Assembly: GCA_035649895.1 (NCBI GenBank)
Contig: DASRIS010000185.1
Location: 1-20,741 of the forward strand
Source: DASSUC01 sp035649895
Lineage (GTDB): Bacteria > Actinomycetota > Actinomycetes > Mycobacteriales > Micromonosporaceae
Length of the DNA stretch: 20,741 nucleotides
Direction of reading: 5' to 3'
A program made the position numbers and the translations under genes. Positions 14,588 to 20,741 of the stretch are shown here, piece by piece. The notes beneath the pieces were generated by a model that did no database searches, was not told where the DNA came from, and saw only the letters and a list, made by a program, of their open reading frames with translations. The stretch's first letter is position 1, and each line of letters opens with the position of its first letter.

Positions 14588-14922
14588 CGCGACCCCGCAC
14601 CCGGGCCCGTACCCCGCGCCCGGTCGGCGACCAGGTCGGCGTAGCCCGGATGGCGTCTGATGTAGCTCGCGACGAACGGGCACACCGGCACCACCTGGGC
14701 GCCCTGCGCCCGGATGTCGTCGAGAGCGGCACGGGCGAGCGCGCTGCCGATGCCCTGGCCCTCGCAGGCCTCGTCGACCTCGACATGGGTCAGCTCGACC
14801 GCGTACGGGTGCACCCGGTACTGCGCGAACCCGACTACCTGCCCATCGAGGCTGGCTTCGTAACGTTCCCGTTCGGGATTGTTCACCACGGTAACCGGCA
14901 CGTTCGTCAGGGTAGTCCCCAC
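14584..14922 (-). CDS. GNAT-family N-acetyltransferase (YjdJ/COG2388-like)
   Basis: The 112-aa protein is a minimal GNAT fold: NNPERERYEASLDGQVVGFAQY, LTHVEVDEACEGQGIGSALARAAL (acetyl-CoA pyrophosphate loop Q/G-x-G-x-G/A) and VVPVCPFVASYIRRHPGYADL. The motifs match the short YjdJ-like group, whose substrates are unknown. The start is GTG at 14922; a GTG about 21 bp downstream is possible because the ribosome-binding site is not clear. The stop overlaps the start of the LanB-like gene as GTGA, so the two are translationally coupled and form a two-gene unit. The promoter must lie in the 46-bp gap shared with the divergent lipoprotein gene. It is often a housekeeping gene, so the coupling to a LanB-like gene is notable. 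Confidence 0.9.
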   Translation of the reverse strand: MGTTLTNVPVTVVNNPERERYEASLDGQVVGFAQYRVHPYAVELTHVEVDEACEGQGIGSALARAALDDIRAQGAQVVPVCPFVASYIRRHPGYADLVADRARGTGPGAGSR

Positions 14923-14956
14923 TCCTGCCCGCCGGGCCGACGTGGTCGTACCGCGT

Positions 14957-14962
14957 TAGCAT
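14957..14962 (+). promoter_or_regulatory. -10 element, probable leaderless promoter of the lipoprotein gene
   Basis: TAGCAT ends 6 bp before the ATG at 14969, the spacing expected if transcription starts at the first base of the start codon. No clear -35 is seen. There is also no Shine-Dalgarno sequence before the ATG, which supports a leaderless mRNA. Confidence 0.5.
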
Positions 14963-14968
14963 GCGGCT

Positions 14969-15658
14969 ATGTCACGGACCCGGCCCCTCGTCGCACTGCT
15001 CGGCGTACTGCTGCTCGGCTTGCTGGGCTGCACCAAGAAGAACGACTCAGGCGGTGACCTGCCGGCCGCCGACGGGCTGCTGAAGGCGGCGGCAGAGGAC
15101 ATGCGCACGGTCACCACGGTGCGCTTCGTCATCGAGGCCAGCGGGACAGTGGCCGGCCTGGCGCTGCGCCGGGCTGAAGGCGTGCTCACCCGGGAGGGCG
15201 ACGCGCAGGGCAAGGCACAGGTGGAGCAGTTCGGCACCAACATCGAGCTGGAGTTCATCGTCAAGGGCAGCAGCATGTACATCAAGGGCCCGACCGGCGG
15301 CTTCCAGCAGGTGCCGCTGGGGCTCGCCTCAACGGTGTACGACCCGTCGGCCATCCTCGACCCGGACAAGGGCGTGGCCAACCTGCTCGCCACCGCGACC
15401 GAGGGCCGCACCGAGGCGCGTGAGGCCATCAACGGCGTCGACGCCTACCGGGTGTCGGCGAAGCTGAACACGCGGGCGGTGAGCTCGCTCGTGCCGGGGG
15501 TGAGCGGCGACATCACCGGCCAGCTGTGGATCGGCGTGGACCGGCCGCGGTTGCTCAAGACGACCTTCGCGGTGCCGGGGCAGTCGGGCACGGCGGCGGG
15601 CACGGTGACCATCACCCTCAGCGACTTCGATGCACCGGTGACGATCAATGCGCCCTAG
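14969..15658 (+). CDS. lprG: LprG/LppX-family lipoprotein
   Basis: The 229-aa product has a lipoprotein signal peptide: basic MSRTRP, a leucine-rich core, and lipobox L18-L19-G20-C21, followed by KKNDSGG. The mature part (LLKAAAEDMRTVTTVRFVIEASG, MYIKGPTGGFQQVP, YDPSAILDPDKGVANLL, INGVDAYRVSAKL, GQLWIGVDRPRLLKTTF) fits the LppX_LprAFG fold, which carries triacylated lipids in mycobacteria. The stop codon lies inside the first codons of the following MFS gene (ATG at 15648), an 11-nt overlap. This reproduces the mycobacterial lprG-p55 operon, where the lipoprotein and the exporter act together. The symbol is given by that homology. The lipid cargo here is not known. Confidence 0.88.
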   Translation: MSRTRPLVALLGVLLLGLLGCTKKNDSGGDLPAADGLLKAAAEDMRTVTTVRFVIEASGTVAGLALRRAEGVLTREGDAQGKAQVEQFGTNIELEFIVKGSSMYIKGPTGGFQQVPLGLASTVYDPSAILDPDKGVANLLATATEGRTEAREAINGVDAYRVSAKLNTRAVSSLVPGVSGDITGQLWIGVDRPRLLKTTFAVPGQSGTAAGTVTITLSDFDAPVTINAP

Positions 15659-17378
15659 CCCGGCGCAGCCCGGAGGCCCTTCGCCGTCGGGTTCGGCGCC
15701 CTCCAGCTCCGCGCCGGATGGCCACACACCCGCGGCGCGGGGCGGCAAGGCGCCCGCCGCGAGGGACGCCTCCGCGCCCGCCGCGAGAGGCGCTAAGGCG
15801 CCTGCCGTAAGAGACGGCTCCACGCCGCCCCGAGCCGCGCCCGGGCGTCCCGCTCCGGCAGAGGCGGCGCCCGCAGACCGCCGGCGCGGGCGGGGCGTCG
15901 CGGTCGGGGTGGGCGGGGCCGCGGTCCTGCTCGCCGCGCTTGACGCGTACGTCGTCGTCACGGTCCTGATCGACCTGGTCAGCGACCTCGGCGTGCCGGT
16001 CAACCGGCTGGAGCGGGCCACCCCGGTGATCACCGGCTTCCTGCTGGGCTACGTGGCCGGCATGCCGCTGCTCGGCCGGCTCTCCGACCGGTACGGCCGC
16101 CGCCCGCTCATCTACCTCTGCCTCGCCGGGTTCGGGATCGGCTCGGCGCTGACCGCGGCGGCGCCCACGCTGACCGTCCTGGTGGCCGGGCGCGCCCTGC
16201 AGGGCCTCGCCGGCGGCGCGCTGCTGCCGGTGACCATGGCGCTCGTCGCCGACCTGTGGGAGGAGCAGCGCCGGCCGGTGGCTCTCGGGGTCGTCGGTGC
16301 AGCCCAGGAGCTGGGCAGCGTGTTCGGCCCGCTCTACGGCGCCGGGCTCGCCGCGCTCATCGGCTGGCGGGGCATCTTCTGGGTCAACGTGCCGCTGGCC
16401 GTGCTCGCCATGATCGCTGTGTACCGGTTCGTACCCGCGCATCCCCGGCACCCGGGGGAGCGCGCGCGGGTGGACGTGGTCGGCGGGCTGCTGCTCGCGC
16501 TGGGCCTTGGCCTGCTGGTGGTCGGGCTCTACAACCCGGAGCCGCAGCAGGCCGTGCTCCCGCCGTGGGGGCCGGCCACCGTCGCGGGCGGCCTGGTCGC
16601 GCTGCTCGCCTTCGCGGTCTGGGAGGCCAAGGCGCGCACCCGGCTGCTCGACCCGACCGGGGTACGGCTGCGCCCGTTCCTCGCCGCGCTGGTGGCGAGC
16701 CTGCTGGCGGGCGCCGCCCTGCTGGTGACGCTGGTCAACGTCCAGTTCGTCGCGCAGACGCTGCTCGGGCAGGACTCGCTCGGCGGCGCCCTGCTGCTGT
16801 CGAGGTTCCTCGTCGCGCTCGCCGTCGGTGCGGTGCTCGGCGGGCTGCTCACCCCGCTGGTGGGGGAGCGGGCGCTCACCGCGGTCGGGCTGGCCCTCGC
16901 CGCGGCCGGCTACGTGCTGGTCGCGAACTGGCCGGTCGACGTGCTGGCGCGGCGGCACGAGATCGCCACGCTGTCCCTGCCGCGGCTCGACACGGACCTG
17001 GTGCTCGCCGGGCTCGGGCTCGGGCTGACGATCGCGCCGCTGGCAGCGGCCGTGCTGCGCGCGGTCCCGCCGGTCCAGCACGGGGTGGCGTCCGCGGCCG
17101 TGGTGGTGACCCGGATGATCGGCATGCTGGTCGGGGTCGCCGCGCTCTCCGCCTGGGGCCTGCACCGGTTCCAGGAGCTGACCGCGCGGCTGGACACCCC
17201 GCTGCCGTTCGGCCTGACCGAGGCCGAGTACCGGGCCAAGCTCGCGGTCTACAACGAGGCGGTACGGGCCGCGCTACAGGTCGAGTACCGGGAGATGTTC
17301 CTGGCCACCGCGGCGCTGTGCGCGCTCGGCGCGCTGGTGGGGCTGGCCCTCGGCCGCCGCCGCGACCCAGCCGCCTGA
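15648..17378 (+). CDS. P55-like DHA2/EmrB-type MFS exporter
   Basis: The 576-aa membrane protein has an unusual 80-residue Pro/Ala/Arg-rich cytoplasmic N-terminus, then a first helix (GVAVGVGGAAVLLAALDAYVVVTVL) and MFS motif A (GRLSDRYGRRPL). Further hydrophobic segments are consistent with 14 helices (for example LALGLGLLVVGLY, ALVASLLAGAALLVTLV, LVLAGLGLGLTIAPLAAAVL). The D-A-Y-V-V-V-T helix is like mycobacterial P55 (Rv1410c). The overlap with the LprG-like lipoprotein gene makes joint export of lipid or hydrophobic compounds across the membrane the best guess. It could also export the product of the neighbouring NRPS, but the conserved pairing argues for a housekeeping role. Confidence 0.9.
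   Translation: MRPSPAQPGGPSPSGSAPSSSAPDGHTPAARGGKAPAARDASAPAARGAKAPAVRDGSTPPRAAPGRPAPAEAAPADRRRGRGVAVGVGGAAVLLAALDAYVVVTVLIDLVSDLGVPVNRLERATPVITGFLLGYVAGMPLLGRLSDRYGRRPLIYLCLAGFGIGSALTAAAPTLTVLVAGRALQGLAGGALLPVTMALVADLWEEQRRPVALGVVGAAQELGSVFGPLYGAGLAALIGWRGIFWVNVPLAVLAMIAVYRFVPAHPRHPGERARVDVVGGLLLALGLGLLVVGLYNPEPQQAVLPPWGPATVAGGLVALLAFAVWEAKARTRLLDPTGVRLRPFLAALVASLLAGAALLVTLVNVQFVAQTLLGQDSLGGALLLSRFLVALAVGAVLGGLLTPLVGERALTAVGLALAAAGYVLVANWPVDVLARRHEIATLSLPRLDTDLVLAGLGLGLTIAPLAAAVLRAVPPVQHGVASAAVVVTRMIGMLVGVAALSAWGLHRFQELTARLDTPLPFGLTEAEYRAKLAVYNEAVRAALQVEYREMFLATAALCALGALVGLALGRRRDPAA
15729..15824 (+). repeat. 24-bp in-frame repeat in the MFS N-terminal extension
   Basis: Four units encode PAARGGKA, PAARDASA, PAARGAKA and PAVRDGST. 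They lie before the first membrane helix, in a region that aligned exporters normally lack. Confidence 0.75.
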
Positions 17379-17429
17379 GTCCCGGGCACGGGCAGCGCGG
17401 GAAGGCGGGCAGGCACCGCCCACTGCCAG

Positions 17430-17445
17430 CCGGCATGCATGCCGG
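17430..17445. promoter_or_regulatory. Perfect 16-bp palindrome, candidate operator
   Basis: CCGGCATGCATGCCGG is an exact inverted repeat without a spacer. It ends 32 bp before the ATG at 17478, in the 99-bp gap after the MFS gene. That is a suitable position for a repressor covering the promoter or leader of the following gene. Confidence 0.45.
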
Positions 17446-17477
17446 ACTGCTACCCCGACGCAGCCGAGGAGGGACCG

Positions 17478-18455
17478 ATGCACAGCAGGGTCCTCTACGG
17501 GCTCACGTACCTGGCGGCGGCGATGTCGTTGGGGCACCACCTCGACCATGCCATCCGGCACAACGCGGTGGGCTGGCCACTGGCCGGCGAGGTCAACGCG
17601 TTCACCGCGAGCCTGGTTATCTACCCGGTCATCATCACCGGCCTGCTGCTGTACCGGGCCGGCCGGGTCGGCCCCGGCTTCTGGGCCCTGGTCTCCGGCG
17701 GCGGGGCAGGGCTGGTCGGCGCCGTCCATTTCGGCCCCGCCGCGGTCGAGCCGCCGGAGATGATGATCGACGGGTACGGCTCGCCGGTCCTCGGCTGGTT
17801 GGCGTTCGGGTGGCTGGTGGCCTTCGCGTCCGTGCTCATCGTGGTTGGCCCGCCGTGGGGGCGTCCCCTACCGCAGCCTGCCCGGCCCGCCGGCGGCGGC
17901 CTGGCAGGTGGCGCTCGGTGCGCTCGGTGTGCTGGTGGCCACCGTGCCGGCCGTCATGTTCAGCACCGAGGTCAACCACGCCTACTACGGCGACGCCACC
18001 CCACCGTTCCTGGCCGTGGTCGATGTCCCGCCCGTGGCCAGCGCGTTCAGCGTCCTGGTGCCGCTGCTCACCGAGCTGGCCGAGCCGGTGGCCTACCTGG
18101 GCGTGATCCTGCCGTGGCTGGAACGGCGGCTCGGCCGGCCGTGGCTCGCCGCCACCATTGTCGTGCTCGTCTGGGCGGCGGAGCACGCGTTCTTCCCGCT
18201 GCTGGCCAGCGATGGCGGTCTCGACCTCGTCTTCGCCGGTTATCGCGTGGTCTCGGTGCTGCCGTTCCTGGCGGTCTGGACCGCGCTCTACTATGCCTTC
18301 GGCCGCCGGCTTCTGCCCATCATGGCAGCCAGGGTCGTCTTCAACGGCGGCACCGCGCTCGCCCTGGCCCTGGGTCTGGTCGGTTGAGAGGCGCCTGGTC
18401 GGTTGAGAGGCGGCGCAGCGCGCCGGCGGGTCGTATGTGGACTGGCGGCCGGTAA
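17478..18455 (+). CDS. Conserved small membrane protein, reading into an out-of-frame tail (probable frameshift)
   Basis: ATG at 17478 follows GAGGAGG at a good distance. Residues 1 to about 123 form a clear four-helix membrane protein (VLYGLTYLAAAMSLGHHLDH, VNAFTASLVIYPVIITGLLL, GFWALVSGGGAGLVGAVHFGP, LGWLAFGWLVAFASVLIVV) with a conserved-looking HFGPAAVEPPEMM segment. After about base 17846 the translation changes to an Arg/Gly/Pro-rich tail of some 200 residues, while the membrane-like coding signal moves to another frame (next entry). Either the gene has lost its stop codon, or the two halves were one 302-aa protein split by a single inserted base near 17847. Removing that G would read VVARRGGVPYRS straight into the second half. 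Function unknown. Confidence 0.7.
   Translation: MHSRVLYGLTYLAAAMSLGHHLDHAIRHNAVGWPLAGEVNAFTASLVIYPVIITGLLLYRAGRVGPGFWALVSGGGAGLVGAVHFGPAAVEPPEMMIDGYGSPVLGWLAFGWLVAFASVLIVVGPPWGRPLPQPARPAGGGLAGGARCARCAGGHRAGRHVQHRGQPRLLRRRHPTVPGRGRCPARGQRVQRPGAAAHRAGRAGGLPGRDPAVAGTAARPAVARRHHCRARLGGGARVLPAAGQRWRSRPRLRRLSRGLGAAVPGGLDRALLCLRPPASAHHGSQGRLQRRHRARPGPGSGRLRGAWSVERRRSAPAGRMWTGGR
17845..18387 (+). CDS. CPBP-like intramembrane protein, degenerate; C-terminal half of a split gene or separate gene
   Basis: In the frame beginning at TTG 17845 the product is about 180 aa with four or five helices. The segments LLTELAEPVAYLGVILPWLERRL, VLVWAAEHAFFPLL and IMAARVVFNGG occupy the places of the three CPBP (CAAX-protease-like) motifs EE-x3-R, F-x3-H and H-x3-N. 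The first motif reads AEPVAY instead of EE-x3-R, so peptidase activity is doubtful. The TTG has no ribosome-binding site, and the coding signal is continuous with the preceding gene apart from the frame. That makes a frameshifted fusion more likely than two genes. A sequencing error is also possible. Confidence 0.6.
   Translation: MARRGGVPYRSLPGPPAAAWQVALGALGVLVATVPAVMFSTEVNHAYYGDATPPFLAVVDVPPVASAFSVLVPLLTELAEPVAYLGVILPWLERRLGRPWLAATIVVLVWAAEHAFFPLLASDGGLDLVFAGYRVVSVLPFLAVWTALYYAFGRRLLPIMAARVVFNGGTALALALGLVG
18376..18412 (+). repeat. Tandem duplication over the stop codon of the CPBP-like gene
   Basis: CTGGTCGGTTGAGAGGCG occurs at 18376-18393 and again, identically, at 18395-18412 (period 19 bp). 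The first copy contains the TGA stop (18385-18387) of the gene. The duplicate lies wholly in non-coding DNA. Confidence 0.9.
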
Positions 18456-18472
18456 ATAGTCCACAGTGGACT
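18437..18472. promoter_or_regulatory. Three GTGGACT half-sites, including a perfect 15-bp palindrome
   Basis: GTGGACT at 18437-18443, its inverse AGTCCAC at 18458-18464, and GTGGACT again at 18466-18472. The last two form a perfect palindrome around one base. The first two could form a 7-bp stem with a 14-nt loop. This can be an operator cluster or alternative RNA hairpins between the membrane gene and the sigma gene. Confidence 0.5.
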
Positions 18473-18656
18473 CTACGTCGACGACCACCACGGTCGCCCG
18501 GTGCGCGCTGGCGCGTCGACCGCCGCCGCCCGGGCACGCACCGGCCACGGCGGGCCGATCGGGCGTACCCAGTCCAGTAAGCCAGCACACCCGTGACCAC
18601 CGTGGCGGACGGGCTGAAGCGGACGGTGGGCGGCCGGGTGAGGATCTTCGCTCGGA

Positions 18657-18685
18657 GTCAACCTTTCTGGCTGGTCAGGTTGTCC
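18657..18685 (+). promoter_or_regulatory. Candidate ECF-type promoter of the sigma factor gene
   Basis: GTCAACC (to 18663; the AACC core is typical of ECF -35 elements) is followed after 17 bp by TGTCC (18681-18685). A start near 18692 would leave a short leader containing the AAAGGAG ribosome-binding site. Autoregulation by the encoded sigma is inferred. Confidence 0.35.
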
Positions 18686-18714
18686 TATGCGCACCTGTCC
18701 GAAAGGAGCCGCCG

Positions 18715-19248
18715 GTGGGACATCACCCTACGGTCGAGCGGGAGTTCCGCGACTTTGTCGCGGCCCGGTCCGTCGCGCTGCAACGCACGGCCTACCTGCT
18801 GACCGGGGACTGGGCGCTGGCTGAGGACCTGGTGCAGACGGCGCTGCTGAAGACCTACCTGGCCTGGCAACGCGTTGGTGGGATCGCGGCGGTGGAGCCG
18901 TACGCCCGCAAGGTCATGGTGAACACGGCGACCAGCTGGTGGCGGCGCCGGTGGCGCGGCGAGCGCCCCACCGCCGAGATGCCGGAGCGCCCCCATCCCG
19001 ATGGTGCCGAGCAGTGGCTGGAGCGTGACCGGGTCTGGCAGCTGGTCAAGACTCTGCCGGCCGGCCAGCGGGCAGTGCTGGTGCTGCGTTTCTACGAGGA
19101 CCTCACCGAGGTCGAGACCGCCCGGTTGCTCGGCGTGTCGGTGGGCACGGTCAAGCGGCAGACCTCCCGCGCCTTCGGCTCGCTGCGCAAGCGGTTGGGC
19201 ATGGCGGAGACCGCCGATGCGATGACGAGGGAAGGCGGCAGGCAATGA
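18715..19248 (+). CDS. SigE-family ECF RNA polymerase sigma factor
   Basis: GTG at 18715 has AAAGGAG 6 bp upstream and yields 177 aa, the usual length of this sigma group. Region 2 is seen in FRDFVAARSVALQRTAYLLTGDWALAEDLVQTALLKTYLAW (about residues 8-50). The linker is short. Region 4 is WQLVKTLPAGQRAVLVLRFYEDLTEVETARLLGVSVGTVKRQTSRAFGSLRKRL (about 112-165), with its helix-turn-helix in VETARLLGVSVGTVKRQTSRA. The stop overlaps the start of the next gene as ATGA. The sigma probably answers an envelope or stress signal sensed by the coupled membrane protein. There is no visible tie to the NRPS operon. Confidence 0.95.
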   Translation: MGHHPTVEREFRDFVAARSVALQRTAYLLTGDWALAEDLVQTALLKTYLAWQRVGGIAAVEPYARKVMVNTATSWWRRRWRGERPTAEMPERPHPDGAEQWLERDRVWQLVKTLPAGQRAVLVLRFYEDLTEVETARLLGVSVGTVKRQTSRAFGSLRKRLGMAETADAMTREGGRQ

Positions 19249-20432
19249 CCGGGCTCGACGACATCGTCCGCACGGCACTCCAGGAGCAGGTCCAGGCTCC
19301 GCCGGCCATGCGCTCCCCAGCCGACCGGGTGATCGCCGATGCCCGGGGCGTGCGGCGCCGCCGGGCGCTGGTCGCGGTCTGCGCCGGCGTCACCGCGCTG
19401 GCCGTGGCGGTCGCCGGGCTCGCGACGCTGCGCGACGTCCGCGACGGTGGCACGCCGGTACCTCCGGCCACCGCGCCGGCGGGGACGCCAACGACGGCGC
19501 CGCCGGCCAGCCCAGCGGTCCGCGCGGACCTGCTCACCGACTTCCATTCCATGGACGGCTGGCGCAGCCTGCACACCGCCGACGGTCGCATGGTGTCGCT
19601 GGCCGCCACCGGCGGTGGGGTCGACACGGCGTACCGGACCGCGGGCGGATGGCTGGTTGTCGCGTACATGCCGCAGGCCCGAGGCTCGTTGTGGCTGGTG
19701 CGGCCGGACGGGTCCGCGGACCGGTTGGTCGACAGGGCTGACACCAAGCCGGCGGTGGCCCCGGACGGTGGGATCGCCTGGCGCAAGGGCGACCGCCTGT
19801 ACGTGGGCCACCTGGCCGGCGCCACCCTCGTCGTGGACCGGTCGACGCCGGCGCCGGCGCGGGGCTCACCGATCGCCTACACCGGCACCGCCGTCGTGCT
19901 CGGCTACAGCGAGACCGGTGGTGGTATCGACCGCCACGACGTCTGGCTGCCGGCCAACGGCGACTACTCCCCGTCCTGGGACACGACAGGCCGCGTCACG
20001 ACCGTGTACCAGCCCGCGCCCGATGGCTCACTGCTCGGCCTGGTGCGGAACGGCAGCGGGGAGTGCCTGACGAAGCTGGACCCCGCGGCCAACCTCAGGC
20101 CGTCCCGCACCGCCTGCGGGCTGCCCCTGAGGATCGACCCCTACGGCCTGGTGTCGCCCGGTGCGCGGTGGCTCGCCGCCCCGGTCTTTGCCGACGAGGA
20201 GACGCGGTTCGGCATCATCGACCTCGACCGCGTCTACGACCACCCCGCAGTGGCCGCCACGCTGGATGTCGGACCAGCCGGCTGGCTGGACGCCACCACC
20301 CTCCTGGTCCGCAGCGGCGACGGCACGCTGATGACGGCCCGGGTCGGGGGGCCCACGGTCACCCTCACCCCGGTCACCGTGCCCGGCCTGGCGCCCGGCG
20401 CATCCATCCAGGTGGTCCGCCGCCTGGGCTGA
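19245..20432 (+). CDS. Single-pass membrane protein coupled to the sigma factor (putative anti-sigma/sensor)
   Basis: The 395-aa protein starts 4 bp before the sigma gene's stop. A cytoplasmic N-terminus of about 43 residues (LDDIVRTALQEQVQAPP, RSPADRVIADARGVRRRR) is followed by one membrane helix (ALVAVCAGVTALAVAVAGLA). After a Pro/Thr-rich spacer there is a large outer domain with repeated strand-turn units (GGWLVVAYMPQARGSLWLVRPDG, IAWRKGDRLYVGHLAG, VLGYSETGGGIDRHDVWLP), suggesting a beta-propeller-like fold. The H-x3-C-x2-C zinc motif of classical anti-sigma factors is absent. The layout is that of the membrane partners routinely found beside SigE-family genes. An anti-sigma role is inferred from this coupling. 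Confidence 0.85.
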   Translation: MTGLDDIVRTALQEQVQAPPAMRSPADRVIADARGVRRRRALVAVCAGVTALAVAVAGLATLRDVRDGGTPVPPATAPAGTPTTAPPASPAVRADLLTDFHSMDGWRSLHTADGRMVSLAATGGGVDTAYRTAGGWLVVAYMPQARGSLWLVRPDGSADRLVDRADTKPAVAPDGGIAWRKGDRLYVGHLAGATLVVDRSTPAPARGSPIAYTGTAVVLGYSETGGGIDRHDVWLPANGDYSPSWDTTGRVTTVYQPAPDGSLLGLVRNGSGECLTKLDPAANLRPSRTACGLPLRIDPYGLVSPGARWLAAPVFADEETRFGIIDLDRVYDHPAVAATLDVGPAGWLDATTLLVRSGDGTLMTARVGGPTVTLTPVTVPGLAPGASIQVVRRLG

Positions 20433-20487
20433 CAGGCCAGGGGGCGGCGCCTAGCAGACCATCCGGCGGGTGCCCGGCGGACGACGG

Positions 20488-20690
20488 CTACTCCGGCCAG
20501 CTCACACCCTTGCCCGCCTCGACCCGGAAGCCCAGGTGGGTGGGGTCAGAGGGCCAAGATCAGTGCTTGGGTACGACACGCTCCGGCTCGCCTGGCTTCC
20601 AGATCGTGACGTCCAGATGGCGGCATGGCAGCGGGTGAAGATGGCGGCGACCCGGGGCGCGCGTTCGGTGAGCTCTTTCCACGTCGTCAT
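20488..20690 (-). pseudogene. Decayed remnant, PPOX-type flavin/F420-binding oxidoreductase-like
   Basis: ATG at 20690 begins MTTWKELTERAPRVAAIFTR, which looks like the N-terminus of pyridoxamine-5'-phosphate-oxidase-like (FMN/F420) proteins. Soon after, the frame becomes unlikely to be coding. A neighbouring minus frame reads HLDVTIWKPGEPERVVPKH, then TGA, then SWPSDPTHLGFRVEAGKGVSW and a final TAG at 20488-20490. The pieces look like the two ends of a gene with its middle deleted and its frame shifted. The family assignment is tentative. The right edge of the window prevents checking the upstream region. Confidence 0.35.
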
Positions 20691-20741
20691 CGTCGTGACG
20701 GTACGACGCGGCGCCTGCGACCTCACCCGCGCGGTCACCGG

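Larger units (their letters stand above)
18388..18714. other. Intergenic region before the sigma factor gene
   Basis: This 327-bp stretch contains the second repeat copy, a cluster of GTGGACT half-sites, and a candidate ECF promoter. Upstream in-frame codons of the sigma frame (from 18466) give Thr/Pro/Arg-rich sequence without similarity to sigma factors, so they are not counted as coding. Confidence 0.6.

Noticed and set aside
17404..17422. GGCGG...CCGCC hairpin after the MFS gene as a terminator
   Set aside because: Only a 5-bp stem in very GC-rich DNA, with no T-run.
18466..18714. Sigma factor start at GTG 18466
   Set aside because: The added 83 residues are low-complexity and unlike the family. 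GTG 18715 has AAAGGAG at ideal spacing.

Overview
The window is about 75% GC with strong third-position GC bias, GTG starts and many 4-nt GTGA/ATGA gene overlaps. It looks like chromosomal DNA of a filamentous actinomycete, probably Micromonosporaceae; that placement is inferred from gene style, not from a marker gene.

Layout: (1) 1-330 (-) is the 5' part of a DUF222/13E12-type HNH-endonuclease-family gene with a mycobacterial-type SOS box just upstream of its start. (2) 331-1456 is mostly non-coding. It holds one probable 43-aa membrane peptide (625-756, -) and a lower-GC stretch (about 860-1375) with inverted repeats ahead of the next operon. (3) 1457-12098 (+) is one tightly packed biosynthetic operon: PanD (beta-alanine formation), a Rossmann NAD(P)-binding enzyme, a PLP-fold-like (DUF6002-type) enzyme, a type II thioesterase fused to a decayed phosphopantetheinyl-transferase domain, a 42-45 aa micro-ORF, an A-T-C-T NRPS and an A-T NRPS. 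(4) 12221-14922 (-) is a convergent pair, a GNAT acetyltransferase translationally coupled to a stand-alone lantibiotic-dehydratase-type glutamylation/ligase domain. (5) 14969-17378 (+), divergent from that pair, is an LprG-like lipoprotein plus a P55-like 14-TM MFS exporter. (6) 17478-18455 (+) is a membrane-protein locus whose N-terminal half and CPBP-like C-terminal half are in different frames. (7) 18715-20432 (+) is a SigE-family ECF sigma factor coupled to a single-pass membrane protein. (8) 20488-20690 (-) looks like a decayed FMN/F420-binding oxidase-like gene.

How it may work (inference): PanD, the Rossmann enzyme and the PLP-like enzyme supply an unusual amino-acid building block. 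Two adenylation domains load three carrier domains, one condensation domain joins two residues, and release or editing is done in trans, because neither NRPS has a C-terminal thioesterase. The LanB-like enzyme could add a residue from aminoacyl-tRNA, as peptide aminoacyl-tRNA ligases do, or could be unrelated. This small NRPS system, with its thioesterase/pseudo-PPTase fusion and neighbouring LanB-like enzyme, is the best candidate here for undescribed biology. I recognise no known product. A second theme is minisatellites: at least six in-frame tandem-repeat linkers in four genes, plus a 13-bp repeat that contains the stop codon of the second NRPS.
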